From Nakaseomyces glabratus (taxonomy: Eukaryota > Ascomycota > Saccharomycetes > Saccharomycetales > Saccharomycetaceae), in NCBI RefSeq assembly GCF_010111755.1, contig NC_088954.1:372001-436000 (forward strand): DNA of 64,000 nt, written 5' to 3'. Shown in pieces: positions 1-10,700 of the stretch. The notes below the pieces were generated by a model. That model searched no databases, had not been told where the DNA came from, and saw only the letters and a program-made list of their open reading frames with translations. Made by a program: the position numbers and the translations under genes. Positions within the stretch are counted from its first letter, which is position 1. Every line of letters begins with the position of its first letter.

Positions 1-232
1 TCTCCCTTTAACTCGTTATCGCTCATAGCTTCAAATCCTAAATTTGTATCACGTACTGATAATTATCGTCACTTGGCCAGCTATTCACCAGGTTATACAG
101 TTGGTACTTGCCCTGATCCAAGACCTCGAGTCCTTTTATACATTTCTCCAGAATTGACATTCCAAATTTCTCCTTTCCTACAGTGGAATCACTGGAAAAT
201 TTCAAGGGTAATAACGACTTGGAAGGCCACAT
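1..232 (-). CDS. Unidentified gene at the window edge, interrupted or spliced
   Basis: A minus-strand ATG at 232 opens a 64-codon frame that stops with TAG at 38-40. The codons look ordinary for a yeast gene. From about position 60 down to the edge another frame (the -1 frame) is open and also reads like protein (residues such as DTNLGFEAMSDNELKG). A variant splice donor GTACGT lies at 55-50 on the minus strand. The gene could therefore be a first exon whose intron or second exon runs off the window, a frameshifted gene, or a real 64-residue protein followed closely by another start at 26. I do not recognise the product. It lies downstream of ACP1 on the same strand. Confidence 0.35.
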
Positions 233-419
233 ATTATAAATTATATTGAGATGGGAGATAATTAAGCTCTTGTGAACAATTATTACACTTACAAAAAATA
301 AATTATATAGGCTCCCTATAGAGAAAACTGTTGAATACTATCTACATGCAAAATAAAAAAAATAGAGCTACTAATATAGGCTCTGTAAAATGTTGATCTG
401 ATCAGCTGCCAAAGAAAAT

Positions 420-770
420 TTAGTTGGCATCTGGGTTGGACAGAATGTAGTCCACAGTCTCCTTGACGCTCTTTAGCTCATCGGCAACCTTGTCTGGGAA
501 TTCAACATCGAACTCTTCCTCGATGGCAACTAGCAACTCGACCGTGTCCAGAGAGTCCAGCTTCAAGTCCTTGTGGAACAAGGTGTCCTCAGTGATGTTA
601 GCGCTGGCACTAGTCTTATCGAAGGCCTTGATCACATCAACAACACGCTTCTGAACAACATCCTTGGATAGGCCTTGAGAGTAGAACCTGACAGGTCTCA
701 GCATCTGCATGTTGGCCTTGGCCATCATCATAGGTCTTTGTCTAGCGACATTCACCACAGTTCTTAGCAT
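420..770 (-). CDS. ACP1: Mitochondrial acyl carrier protein
   Basis: A 116-residue type II acyl carrier protein. It carries growing acyl chains in mitochondrial fatty acid synthesis (the source of octanoate for lipoate) and in yeast also supports iron-sulphur cluster assembly. The first ~32 residues are rich in Arg, Met and Gln with no acids, a typical mitochondrial presequence. The phosphopantetheine site is the DSL motif with Ser73, followed by the conserved acidic helix ending EEEFDVEFPD. Length and sequence match S. cerevisiae ACP1 (YKL192C). The start is the only ATG that includes the presequence. GAT2 follows upstream on the same strand, 424 bp away. Confidence 0.95.
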   Translation of the reverse strand: MLRTVVNVARQRPMMMAKANMQMLRPVRFYSQGLSKDVVQKRVVDVIKAFDKTSASANITEDTLFHKDLKLDSLDTVELLVAIEEEFDVEFPDKVADELKSVKETVDYILSNPDAN

Positions 771-1194
771 TTTTGTAGTATTTTTTTTTTGGCAATGGTA
801 TATTCCTCCTGGACTCCTAGTAGGACTTGCCTTATCAGTTCATCATATACACAATCAGTTATCAATAGCAACATCTAATATTGCCAAAGGGTCTTTGTGT
901 GTGTTCAGTGGAGTTTTCATCCGGAGAGCTTAGTAATTGGCTGTGTATAGAGACGAAAATGTCACATGTTTAAGAGTAATATATTATTTGACTACAAAAT
1001 ACAGATTTAAGACTCTAGTTTCCAGATATATGATAATTATTACCTTTGTTCAAGTATATATTTATATTTTCTAGCTGTTGATTTATTAATTTTATTATTA
1101 TTAATTATTTATTAAGAATATTATTACTAAATAATATAGAAATACGGATGTGTAAGTTCGAGCATTACGGGGGGCTCGATAGTGTCCTGTTGTA
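771..1194. other. Intergenic, ACP1 promoter and GAT2 3' region
   Basis: About 420 bp of AT-rich DNA between the ACP1 start and the GAT2 stop. It holds a T10 run directly before the ACP1 ATG (on the minus strand an A-tract leader) and AT-rich 3' sequence of GAT2 around 1080-1140. I see no convincing extra gene here. Confidence 0.6.
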
Positions 1195-2520
1195 TTAAAA
1201 CTTGGGCATTGTTCTGTCCTCTGGATCAACAATTGATCTATGTTGCATAAATTGAATAGCCATGTTCTCGTCTGCAAAGTACTTCTTCAACTTTTTGTAG
1301 AATAAACCACATGCGTTACACAGAGTAGCTTTGCCCTGCGGCCCATTTCTCCATTCAGGTGTATCGACCTTCCCACATTGCAGACAGTATCCAAAGACGT
1401 TTCTGTTCTTTCCAGACTTAGAAACTTTGCCAGGTTTGGATTTGCGCCTCCTTATCGATGACCCAATGGTGTTGAATTTGGGCTCGCTAGAGTCCTGGGA
1501 TAACGCTGATCCATGAGAACCACTGCTTCCAGAGCTTCTTTGGCTTTCACGACGTTGAGACCCAGCTAAGATTATAGCATCACGCTCAGCCGTAATGAGT
1601 TGACTCTCAACAGTTACGTCGTTTGATGTCGCAGAAGAAGTGAGCGTTACACTTGGTACTTCTTTGACATCATCAGTAGCAGAAACAATATATGAAGCTT
1701 TGGCAGGCAATTCCTGAGCTGCACCATCACAATTGTTTCTTGCTTCCTTATCAAACTTGGGAATCGCTCCTGAAATTAAACTGTCAATACTGTTGTTCCT
1801 GCTTTTAAGAACAGAATTGTTAATACTATCGGGTGATAAAGGGTAGCTATTTTCAGTTTTGACCATACATTCCTCTTCTACTAATGCACTTGCCACTGCC
1901 GATAAAGAATGAAGTTTATCAGCACCAGAATTATTACATCTGGCACGCATGGAGCTGGTCTCTCTTTCCGGCGTTACTTTAATTTTATACCTATGACTGC
2001 ACACTCCATTAATGCGAGGCATACTAGGAGGAGCAAATGATGGTTCTGGTACTCCAGGATTATCCAGTGCTACAGAAGCTAACTTTGGAGGGACTGACCC
2101 ATAGCTACTAACTGGAGTAATGGAGATTGTTGGCGACAAGCTGTTGACTGGCCTTATACCATTATCCAAGCTGGCTATCGACAACTTCCTTCTACTGACG
2201 TCATATGGTAATGCACCATAGTATGGTGTGGCAGCGCCCGGCGACACAGAAGAGCCTGAGACTATAGGAATCTTTGGAGTAGTTTGAGGTTGACGCTCCA
2301 TGAATATATAAGCGCTAATAGGCTTATTATTTGCAGTTCCATCTATACCACCCGTTGTTGCTTGAGTCCGTGGTCTCAAATGACTGCATATTTGTATTCT
2401 TGGTTTTGGTAGGGTATACCTGGGAAGATTTAACATCGAAGTCAACTCACTAAATGATGGAAGAGAAATGTTAGAGTTTTCATAACCAAATCGGTTTGTA
2501 TAGATTGGAGGCAAAGGCAT
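1195..2520 (-). CDS. GAT2: GATA-type zinc-finger transcription factor, GAT2-like
   Basis: A 441-residue protein with one C-terminal GATA zinc finger at about residues 379-404, spacing C-x2-C-x18-C-x2-C (CLQC...CNAC). The finger is followed by a basic stretch and a C-terminal tail containing [15 protein letters not shown], which resembles the tail of S. cerevisiae GAT2 (YMR136W) and is the reason for this name rather than another GATA factor. The long N-terminal part is low-complexity and Ser/Pro rich with no other domain that I recognise. It is shorter than the S. cerevisiae protein (about 560 residues). Predicted to bind GATA sites in the nucleus. Family call strong, exact ortholog less so. 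Confidence 0.75.
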   Translation of the reverse strand: MPLPPIYTNRFGYENSNISLPSFSELTSMLNLPRYTLPKPRIQICSHLRPRTQATTGGIDGTANNKPISAYIFMERQPQTTPKIPIVSGSSVSPGAATPYYGALPYDVSRRKLSIASLDNGIRPVNSLSPTISITPVSSYGSVPPKLASVALDNPGVPEPSFAPPSMPRINGVCSHRYKIKVTPERETSSMRARCNNSGADKLHSLSAVASALVEEECMVKTENSYPLSPDSINNSVLKSRNNSIDSLISGAIPKFDKEARNNCDGAAQELPAKASYIVSATDDVKEVPSVTLTSSATSNDVTVESQLITAERDAIILAGSQRRESQRSSGSSGSHGSALSQDSSEPKFNTIGSSIRRRKSKPGKVSKSGKNRNVFGYCLQCGKVDTPEWRNGPQGKATLCNACGLFYKKLKKYFADENMAIQFMQHRSIVDPEDRTMPKF

Positions 2521-3975
2521 CTTGGAATTGTTAAAACGTCGGTAAACAAAAATTTAAATAAATTTAAAGTTGTTTGGAAAAAAACCTGAATGGAGTTAAT
2601 TGCCAAACAATCTCAGTTTGTCTTTGATTATAATACAAAATTTGGATGACGGCGGTAGTCCAATCTATGGTTACTACTTGAGTATATTTTTTGTTACCTT
2701 ATGCATTCAAAAAATACACACGCTCAAATGTAGGTACAAATGTGGAAATTAAATTAAATTAAATTTAATTAAATTTAATTATCCTACAATTGAAACCCAA
2801 TTTGTTCAAGTAGTATTTGTATTGTTTCTATTTTTGTGAGCTTTGATAATGACCCAGAAGTAGCACAAAAATATGACTTATTAGAACAAATAATAGCCAA
2901 GAAAAAATATCCAAGTCAAATAAAAATTACTAAGGTAATAAAAATGCCTTTAAAAACGGTGTGAATACTAAGTATATAGAATTTATTAGTTTTGAAGAGA
3001 ATTAGAGTGAAAATATACCTACAATTTCAAAGCTATTTATACCTCCCCTTGAAACCACGAAAATAATTATACTTGCTAATAATATAAATCAAAACTGGAG
3101 AACAAAACTACAATATCGCTAATAACATGTTCAAGAATAGTATATCAGAAGCGTACAAAAGTCTATGATTATATAATATATATTTTAATTTACCGTAAAT
3201 TAAATTTATTTTAAACATTTTGCCCTTTTAGTAAACACTTTTCCAAAACCGTAAATTTAGGGAATTAAGGTGGTTGCACTGTCAGCTTCCTGGAAAAACA
3301 TAGCATATTGATAAACTGAGAATTGGGGGAGGTATCCCATCTTACATATAGTGCCATAAACCATCAATTATTACTTGCATTATGTGTAAAGAATTTAAGG
3401 GAATTCTTGACCTAATGAGATTTTCTTTAATTGTGCTTGAATGATACGATGAAAATTAACCATTGGTAGTCACTCATCTGAAAGAGGTAAATATTTCCTA
3501 AAATTTGAATAATTTTTTTATTGACGTAAGAACACCAAAGCATTTCCAATATTCCAATTTACTCTCAAAACAATGGATCATACGGCTTTGAAATAAGCTA
3601 CTATATTACATAGTCTGTGATACTGTAGTTACTTGGAATAACACATAATTCCTTTGTATCAAAAGCTGTCGACACAAAACCCTACAAGTACTTCAATTGC
3701 TAATAAACTACCCAACTTGCCAAAATTAAGATGTATGACTACTACTTTAATTTGAGAGCTAATAACCATGTGATTTATTCGTCTAGCACTACAAAGTGCT
3801 GGTAATGATTTTGATTCAAACTGAATTGAATCATAGAAGTACTGCTCGTCGGACCTTGCTCTACTTGCAATTACATATATTTAATTAGCGTCTATCAAAT
3901 GACTTATACACCAGATTTCATTGCTATGATATTCTTGTACATTAGTGTTTTCAATCATACCATTTTTGCTCAGGA
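2521..3975. other. 1.45-kb divergent intergenic, GAT2 / CTL1
   Basis: Long AT-rich gap between two divergently transcribed genes. It contains an AT-only simple repeat at about 2747-2782 built of AAATT/TTAAA units. In S. cerevisiae the CTL1 neighbourhood carries YMR181C and RGM1; I could not recognise relics of either here. No frame of useful length and no RNA gene was seen. Probably the promoters of both genes plus decayed sequence. Confidence 0.5.
2747..2782. repeat. AT-only simple repeat (AAATT/TTAAA)
   Basis: Thirty-odd bases made only of A and T in near-perfect 5-bp and 6-bp steps, partly palindromic. It lies about 230 bp upstream of the GAT2 start. Confidence 0.8.
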
Positions 3976-4755
3976 ATGAAGTCTCTGACTTATGATGAAT
4001 TTGTTGGTTTCTTAGGCAAATGGGTTACTCAAGAGTATAAAAAGATACCACTTGAATGCTACCAACAAGTCGAAATTGAAGCTAAATTTGGGCGCATAAA
4101 TAGTAAAAGTAACAGCACAGAATTTAAAGAAAGTAAAAAAATTATTGTATTGAACAATGACTACCATATGATACCCAGGATATCTAAGTTTGATTTCGAT
4201 AGACTGAGGAATAAGTATATCAATACAAAATTCAATAAACTTAAAAAATCATCAACAAAAAATTCAAATAACCTAAGCCTGAGTGACTATAGTGTATCCA
4301 CAAGTTTACCTGCCCCATTAGACAAGGGCAGACTGCGACTTAATAACGAGACAGCTAAACTTGATTCATTAATTCATAAAGAAAAAATATCGAATATTCT
4401 ACTATCCATTCCTAATAGTACTTACGGTTGCAAAATATCTTTTAACCTTGAAATTGAGCTTCCAAAGGCTGTATACATTAACACAGATTTAGACAAGTGC
4501 TATAGAAGGCACAAACTTGGGAATAGAATAAGCATGCCGCGAAGTAAAAATACTTTAGAGTTGTTTAAAGTATGTACAGAAAATAGAGCAGGAAAAACAT
4601 TTGAAAATTATGAAGTCGAGATTGAATTGTGTTCAAAGAATATAGCAACTCTAATTAAACAGGAAAACAATAAAGATCTAGAGAAGGAAATTCGAAAATT
4701 CTCGAACGACTTTCTAGAGATTAAGAACACCTGTAAACTCAAGTCAAAAAAATAG
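3976..4755 (+). CDS. CTL1: RNA 5'-triphosphatase, CTL1/CET1 family
   Basis: A 259-residue metal-dependent polynucleotide 5'-phosphatase of the yeast tunnel-fold family. Seen in the sequence: the metal-binding ExE motif of the first strand (VEIEAKFG, residues 32-39), the basic strand RRHKLGNRIS and the second acidic strand NYEVEIEL near the C terminus. These are the catalytic strands of Cet1. The long N-terminal region of Cet1 with its guanylyltransferase-binding segment is absent, which favours CTL1 (YMR180C, about 320 residues), the paralog not required for mRNA capping. Convergent with SPT21, 103 bp apart, exactly as YMR179W and YMR180C are in S. cerevisiae. Confidence 0.85.
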   Translation: MKSLTYDEFVGFLGKWVTQEYKKIPLECYQQVEIEAKFGRINSKSNSTEFKESKKIIVLNNDYHMIPRISKFDFDRLRNKYINTKFNKLKKSSTKNSNNLSLSDYSVSTSLPAPLDKGRLRLNNETAKLDSLIHKEKISNILLSIPNSTYGCKISFNLEIELPKAVYINTDLDKCYRRHKLGNRISMPRSKNTLELFKVCTENRAGKTFENYEVEIELCSKNIATLIKQENNKDLEKEIRKFSNDFLEIKNTCKLKSKK

Positions 4756-4858
4756 CGGATACTTACAAATATTTGCCATTGGGGCCTGATACTAGATTTA
4801 TTTTGCCTTAGCATATTATGTTCTATAAATTATTACATACTAATACCATAGCATCCCT

Positions 4859-6964
4859 CTAGACCAATGGGGTTTCTTTCTGACCAATAGCTGGGTCACT
4901 TGATGGACAAATAGTTGCAGGTGTGTCTTGATTATCTTCTTCGCCTTCGATTCCATTATTTATGAACGAGGTAAAAAGCTCATTTGTTATTTCGGAGCTT
5001 GGACTACCATCATGATAGCTAAACATCATAGAAGGTGATGACGGTATAGTCTTTCTCTTCTTTGACATTCTTTTATCCTCATCAGCCTCATCTTGATCTT
5101 CTTCTTGAATGGTCGATATACTTCTTCTAGTTGTCGACACCTTTCTAATCGTACTTTGCTCGATAGGTGTGGAGTTCATAGCAGCCGCTGAAGTTGTGTT
5201 GGCATTCATATTATCATCGTCATCATCATCATCGTCAACCTCAATATTCAAAACCATCTTATTCTTGTCCTTTTTATCCACGTCTGTACTGTTTCTGTTA
5301 AGATTCGTAATAGCTGAACCAGACATGTTATCAATAGGAGAGGTTTTGTCAATATCAGTTTGGGCATAAGCACTAGATTTGCTCCTGTAACCATCACTAT
5401 TAATGTTTACATCATCCATCCTGGTTCCAGCACTGATCTCGTCATCATCATCATTCTCAATATTAACGGTATTACAGGTGTTTGCATCCTGTGGTGTAGA
5501 GTTAAACCCTTTACTGTTTTGTAAATTCAAGTGGGCATTTTGATATTCAAATGCGTCATAAGTATTTAACCAATTCATATCACCCTTCATCGTCATATTA
5601 TCAAAGGCAATCATATCCAGTTCACTACTGATATCATAATTATCACTATCAGAATGTGGAGGTATGTTTTCCTTGTCATTTATATCATCATTAATTTTAT
5701 TATTAATAAACAAGTCAGCTTGTGGAGTTGTTTCACCCAATAAATTAGGATACGGAAGATTAAAGTCTTGATTAATACTTAGACTTGGCTTCCGGAACTC
5801 GGTAGTCTTTGCTTTTGCCTTTTTTACGCTTTTATTCTGAGACTGGTTATCCTTTTCAGTGGTCTTCTTTGAATTCGAGGAACTTTTCTTTGTTACGTTC
5901 TTGCTGCCACTATTGCCCTTCTTCTTGGAAAGCATAAAATCGAACCGTTTACTCACTTTATCATCATCAGTAGGTTTGCTTTCATGTTCAGCTACCGAGT
6001 TGGACACAGTAGTTGTATTTGAGCTATTGTCAAGTTGTCTATCCGCCATGTATATTTTGTGAGCAATAGAGTTTTTCAAATAGGAGTTATTTGATCCGCC
6101 AGGTTTCAAATTCCATATTGGCAAGGACTGTGTTCTTTTGGCCTTTGGAGCTGGCATGGGGTTTGTTTGTCTTCTGTTAGTGTTTACATTAGCGGCACCC
6201 AAGGGTGGTGCATTCATCTGTTGTACATGTTTCGTTACTACTCTGCCTTTGTTTCTATTAATGACTTGTTTTGGTTGATTCACAATAGGTGTGGTCTCTA
6301 CCACCTTCGGTTGTGGTAAGGATGGCTCCTTTGTCACTCTTCGTACCTTGACTTCATTATCTGGCTTCAAAGACGCTGTGTTGTATATCTTGGTAAATCT
6401 CAGTTTCACTTCAAGTGTTTCCTGGGGTGTGCTCGACACCTTTTTGGACATCCCGCTGTAAGACCTCCTCAACAGTGCCGACAGGTTTGAACACACTCTG
6501 CCCGTGACCACGAAGTCCTCGTCCAAGTCCTCGTCCGCGTCATTGCCCGCCAGCTCTTTCCTATCAGAGTCTACTGTCTTCCTTATATGCGACAGCAAGC
6601 CCAGACTCACCAGCGGCTCGTCCGTCTCGCATATATCTCTGTAGTACAAGTTATAGTCCTGTCCGCACCCGGAGTCCAGAGCGCTGAGCACTTCCGGGGA
6701 GTTATTGTAGATTTCCTGCAAGACGCTCGATATGTGCACAGCGCCAACTCTCAGCATAGCCATCCCATCGCCCTCCGTGACCATCCTGCCCACGGGAACC
6801 GCATTCGGGTCTGGTATATTCAGCACTTTCACCAGGTGCGGTGTCTTGGACCTCGCCAGGTAGCTGCCAGCAGCCCCGTTGTCCAAGGAGTACAGTATCT
6901 TCAGTGTCATCCTAGTATCCGCCGACATCATGTAATTGATTCGCTGCTCTTCGGTTATGTCCAT
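4859..6964 (-). CDS. SPT21: Histone-gene transcription regulator Spt21
   Basis: A 701-residue protein whose first ~190 residues (from MDITEEQRINYMMS, including SLDNGAAGSYLARS) form the conserved Spt21 domain. The rest is low-complexity, Ser/Asn/Asp/Lys rich, with an eight-Asp run encoded by GAT repeats near 5218-5240. In S. cerevisiae Spt21 works with Spt10 to activate S-phase histone genes and affects silencing; the protein is 758 residues there. Synteny with CTL1 and the YMR178W-like gene supports the call. A KEN box (KENIPP) in the disordered part would fit cell-cycle-controlled turnover, but that is inference. Confidence 0.85.
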   Translation of the reverse strand: MDITEEQRINYMMSADTRMTLKILYSLDNGAAGSYLARSKTPHLVKVLNIPDPNAVPVGRMVTEGDGMAMLRVGAVHISSVLQEIYNNSPEVLSALDSGCGQDYNLYYRDICETDEPLVSLGLLSHIRKTVDSDRKELAGNDADEDLDEDFVVTGRVCSNLSALLRRSYSGMSKKVSSTPQETLEVKLRFTKIYNTASLKPDNEVKVRRVTKEPSLPQPKVVETTPIVNQPKQVINRNKGRVVTKHVQQMNAPPLGAANVNTNRRQTNPMPAPKAKRTQSLPIWNLKPGGSNNSYLKNSIAHKIYMADRQLDNSSNTTTVSNSVAEHESKPTDDDKVSKRFDFMLSKKKGNSGSKNVTKKSSSNSKKTTEKDNQSQNKSVKKAKAKTTEFRKPSLSINQDFNLPYPNLLGETTPQADLFINNKINDDINDKENIPPHSDSDNYDISSELDMIAFDNMTMKGDMNWLNTYDAFEYQNAHLNLQNSKGFNSTPQDANTCNTVNIENDDDDEISAGTRMDDVNINSDGYRSKSSAYAQTDIDKTSPIDNMSGSAITNLNRNSTDVDKKDKNKMVLNIEVDDDDDDDDNMNANTTSAAAMNSTPIEQSTIRKVSTTRRSISTIQEEDQDEADEDKRMSKKRKTIPSSPSMMFSYHDGSPSSEITNELFTSFINNGIEGEEDNQDTPATICPSSDPAIGQKETPLV

Positions 6965-7275
6965 ACCACAGCTTCCTCCAGTGCAATTGACCAGCGTTGT
7001 TTATTTATATAAGATGGCAACGGTGATGCGCAATACTACACAACTTACGTGTCAAGGGCTTCCATGGCTTCCATGGCTTCCCTCCCCATCGCCAAGTTTC
7101 GCGTCCCGAATGCCAAATTTCACGCGTCTCGGACAAATAAGTAAATAAACCTGAAATTCCTCATGTAGACATAGCTGTATTATAGCTGTCGCTACAGACC
7201 TAGAGCATAGCAAGAGTCGCACAGTAGCAGATACACCTTGTAAAAATGCATTTCTATCAATTATGCATTTGTTGA

Positions 7276-7315
7276 GGGAGACACGCCCAGGGACACGCCC
7301 AGGGAGAGACGCCCA
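7276..7315. repeat. Three imperfect copies of GGGA(GA)CACGCCCA
   Basis: Units at 7276-7289 (14 nt), 7290-7301 (12 nt) and 7302-7315 (14 nt). They differ by insertion of GA and by one base. Each carries CGCCC. They lie in the SPT21/NEW1 promoter region, about 310 bp from the SPT21 start. Confidence 0.8.
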
Positions 7316-7536
7316 GCACTGCTTGCAGAGAGATGACTGCCAGCTGGGTACTTCAAACAAAAGCCCTAAAATCACATGACCTCCAACTTAAAACACACCA
7401 ATTTCCGTACATAATTATAACACATCAAAATATACTTATCAACGAAACAACCACATGACTCTTACACGTATAAAGACACACACGTGACATACGTACATAA
7501 ACACAAACCACATGACATGCATACGTATATGACGAG

Positions 7537-7649
7537 TGAAAATTTTTTTAAATTTTTTTTTTTCAAAAATTTTCATGAAAAGCTTCAAAGTGTAAAGTGC
7601 GATGAGCTTGTGTGGAAGCGATGAGGGAAAAGGTGTTGCGCGATGAGCT
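7537..7649 (+). promoter_or_regulatory. RRPE and triple PAC promoter of NEW1
   Basis: RRPE-type elements TGAAAATTTT (7537-7546) and its reverse AAAATTTTCA (7566-7575), followed by PAC boxes GCGATGAGCT (7599-7608), GCGATGAG (7618-7625) and GCGATGAGCT (7640-7649). PAC plus RRPE is the known signature of yeast ribosome-biogenesis promoters (bound by Dot6/Tod6 and Stb3). The cluster ends about 147 bp upstream of the NEW1 ATG. Confidence 0.8.
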
Positions 7650-7795
7650 TGGGTCCACAAAGCTCAAAGATGACTTTTGACTAGCGTCGTGCGTGTGATT
7701 CTAGCGATCCTTATACAACTAGTAACATATTATATTATGACTACACTTACAATACTCATAACTTCCAGAAAAGAGTTAAAAAGGACCATAGAACC

Positions 7796-10700
7796 ATGCC
7801 TCCAAAGAAGTTTGCTAAGAGCTTGGATGATTTCCTGGGCGAACAGCCACAGGATCCTAACCTAGTGCCTTCGCCATTCGGTGGGTACTTCCAGCAGAAG
7901 CAATCGAACTACCAGAAACAGAGGACTTACAACAAGAACCCCAACGTGCAGAAGTGGAACCAGAACAGCAATTACAACTACAATGCGCAACCTTACAACA
8001 ACAACCAGAACAACTATAACAACTACAACAACTATAACAACTACAATCAGTCTCAAGGGTTCGATGCCAATGGTATTCCAATCAATGCGTACAAGTACCA
8101 GCAGTCTGCGGTGACTCCAAACCAGAGTAACGGCCCTACACCATCTGCGTCTGCTGTGTCTCTGACGTCGCTGACCAATAAACTAAACGAACTGGATGTG
8201 TCTCCAATCTCTGGCCACATCAACAAGCTCATGGAGGCTCAGAACATTACTGAGTGCAAGGCACAGGTTGCTGCCATAGCTGACGAGTTCAAAAACACCA
8301 GCGCTAAGTCGATCAAGGACTGGAAGTTCACCGACGTCCTGTCCAAGCTGACCAAGAGCAAGAGCAACCCGCTGATCAGAGAATCGACGATGCTGCTGAT
8401 CACCGCATTGGCTAACGTGTTTGCCAATAACAGCCCTCAGGAGGCTTACTTGCTGCCTTTCTTCGAGTTCTCTCTAGATATGATGGCTGACAAAGAGACT
8501 ACCGTCAAGCGTGCTGCACAGCACTCTCTGGATGCGCTAATGAACGCTTTCCCTGTCGACGCTCTGACCTCCAATGTCCTGCCAGTGATTCTGGAATACT
8601 TGGCCTCCGGTGCCAAGTGGCAATCTAAGCTGGGTGCCCTGGGTGTCATCGACAGAATCAGAGAGGACTCTCCAAACGATCTCTTGGAACTGACTTTCAA
8701 GTCCACAGTACCAATCCTAACAGACGTCGCTACTGATTTCAAGCCAGAGCTCGCCAAGCAAGGCCACAAGACATTGCTAGACTACGTCTCCATCCTTGAC
8801 AACTTGGATCTGGCCCCACGTTACGAACTTATCGTCAACACTCTACAGGATCCAAACAAGGTCCCTCAGTCCGTCAAGGCTTTGTCCAGTGTCACATTCG
8901 TGGCTGAAGTCACCGAGCCCGCTTTGGCTCTACTGGTTCCTATCCTGAACAGATCGTTGAATCTTTCTTCTTCATCCCAAGAGCAATTGAGACAGACAGT
9001 CATCGTCATCGAAAACTTGACTAGATTGGTCAACAACTACATCGAAATCGAAAGCTACATTCCTCAATTGCTACCGGGCGTCCAAAAAGTTGTCGACACA
9101 GCTTCTTTACCAGAAGTTCGTGAACTTGCTGAGAAGGCTCTAAAGGTCCTAAAGGGTGACGATAGCACCTCTAGCCACAACAAGGATTCCTTCCAAGGTA
9201 GAATTACCGAGGAGGAAGGTAAGCAGTATGTCTCGGACGCCATCAAGAAGGCAAACATTACTGATGAGACCAAATCTTCCTTCATTCAAGACGAAGACGT
9301 CGTCGAATACCTTGGTAAGATCCTCACCGTTGACACAAATGTTAATGACTGGAAGAGACTGGAAGAACTGTTTACTGGTGTCTTTGGTGCTGATAACGAA
9401 GCCGTCGTCAATACTGAAATTATCGACAGAATGAGAGCTCTATTCCACCAAGAGAAGGTCAAACACGATGAAGATGAAGGTATCGAAATTGTAAACACTG
9501 ACTTCTCTCTTGCTTACGGTTCAAGAATGTTACTGAATAAGACTAATTTGAGATTGATCAAAGGTCACCGTTACGGTTTGTGTGGTAGAAACGGTGCTGG
9601 TAAATCTACTTTGATGAGATCTATTGCTAACGGTCAACTAGATGGTTTCCCAGACAAGGATACCTTGAAAACTTGTTTTGTTGAACATAAATTGCAAGGT
9701 GAAGAGGGTGACTTGGATTTGGTTTCCTTCATTGCTTTAGATGAACAACTACAGACCACCTCCCGTGATGATATTGCCAATGCCTTGGCCTCTGTCGGTT
9801 TTGATGAAACCCGTAGAGCTCAAACAGTTGGATCTCTATCCGGTGGTTGGAAGATGAAATTGGAACTTGCAAGAGCTATGCTGCAAAAGGCCGATATCTT
9901 GCTACTGGACGAACCTACTAACCATTTAGATGTTGCCAATGTCAAGTGGCTGGAAGAATACTTGTTAGAGCACACAAACATTACCTCATTAATTGTGTCG
10001 CACGACTCTGGTTTCTTAGATGCTGTCTGTACTGATATCATCCACTATGAAAACAAGAAACTGATTTACTACAAGGGTAACTTGGCCAAGTTCGTTGAAC
10101 AAAAGCCTGAAGCCAAGGCATATTATACTTTGTCCGATACTAATGCTCAAATGCGTTTCCCACCACCTGGTATCCTAACAGGTGTCAAGTCTAACACTAG
10201 AGCTGTTGCTAAGGTGACTGATGTTACCTTCACTTACCCAGGAGCTTCTACACCTTCCTTGAGCCATGTTTCATGTGCTCTATCACTATCTTCAAGAGTC
10301 GCTGTCTTAGGTCCAAATGGTGCTGGTAAGTCTACGCTTATCAAACTATTGACTGGTGAATTGGTTCCTCAAGAAGGTAAAGTTGAAAAACATCCAAACT
10401 TGCGTATTGGTTACATTGCCCAACACGCCCTACAACATGTTAATGAGCATAAGGAAAAGACAGCAAACCAATATTTGCAATGGCGTTATCAATTTGGTGA
10501 CGATCGTGAAGTTCTTTTGAAGGAATCGAGAAAGATCTCCGATGAGGAAAAGGAGATGATGACTAAGGAAATTGATGTCGATGATGGTAGAGGTAAGCGT
10601 GCAATCGAAGCCATTGTAGGTAGACAAAAGCTAAAGAAGTCCTTCCAATACGAAATCAAATGGAAATGGTGGAAACCAAAGTACAATTCTTGGGTTCCTC

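Larger units (their letters stand above)
6965..7795. other. Divergent promoter region SPT21 / NEW1
   Basis: 830 bp between two divergent genes. From left to right: three 9-nt copies of GCTTCCATG-like sequence at about 7060-7086, three GGGA(GA)CACGCCCA units at 7276-7315, CACATGAC boxes at 7373, 7452 and 7509, a CACGTGAC E-box at 7482, two RRPE elements and three PAC boxes just before NEW1. No extra gene seen. Confidence 0.7.

Noticed and set aside
1..60. Programmed -1 frameshift at AAATTTA near the left edge
   Set aside because: The heptamer is not in the X-XXY-YYZ phase of the 64-codon frame, so slipping there would not lead into the other frame.
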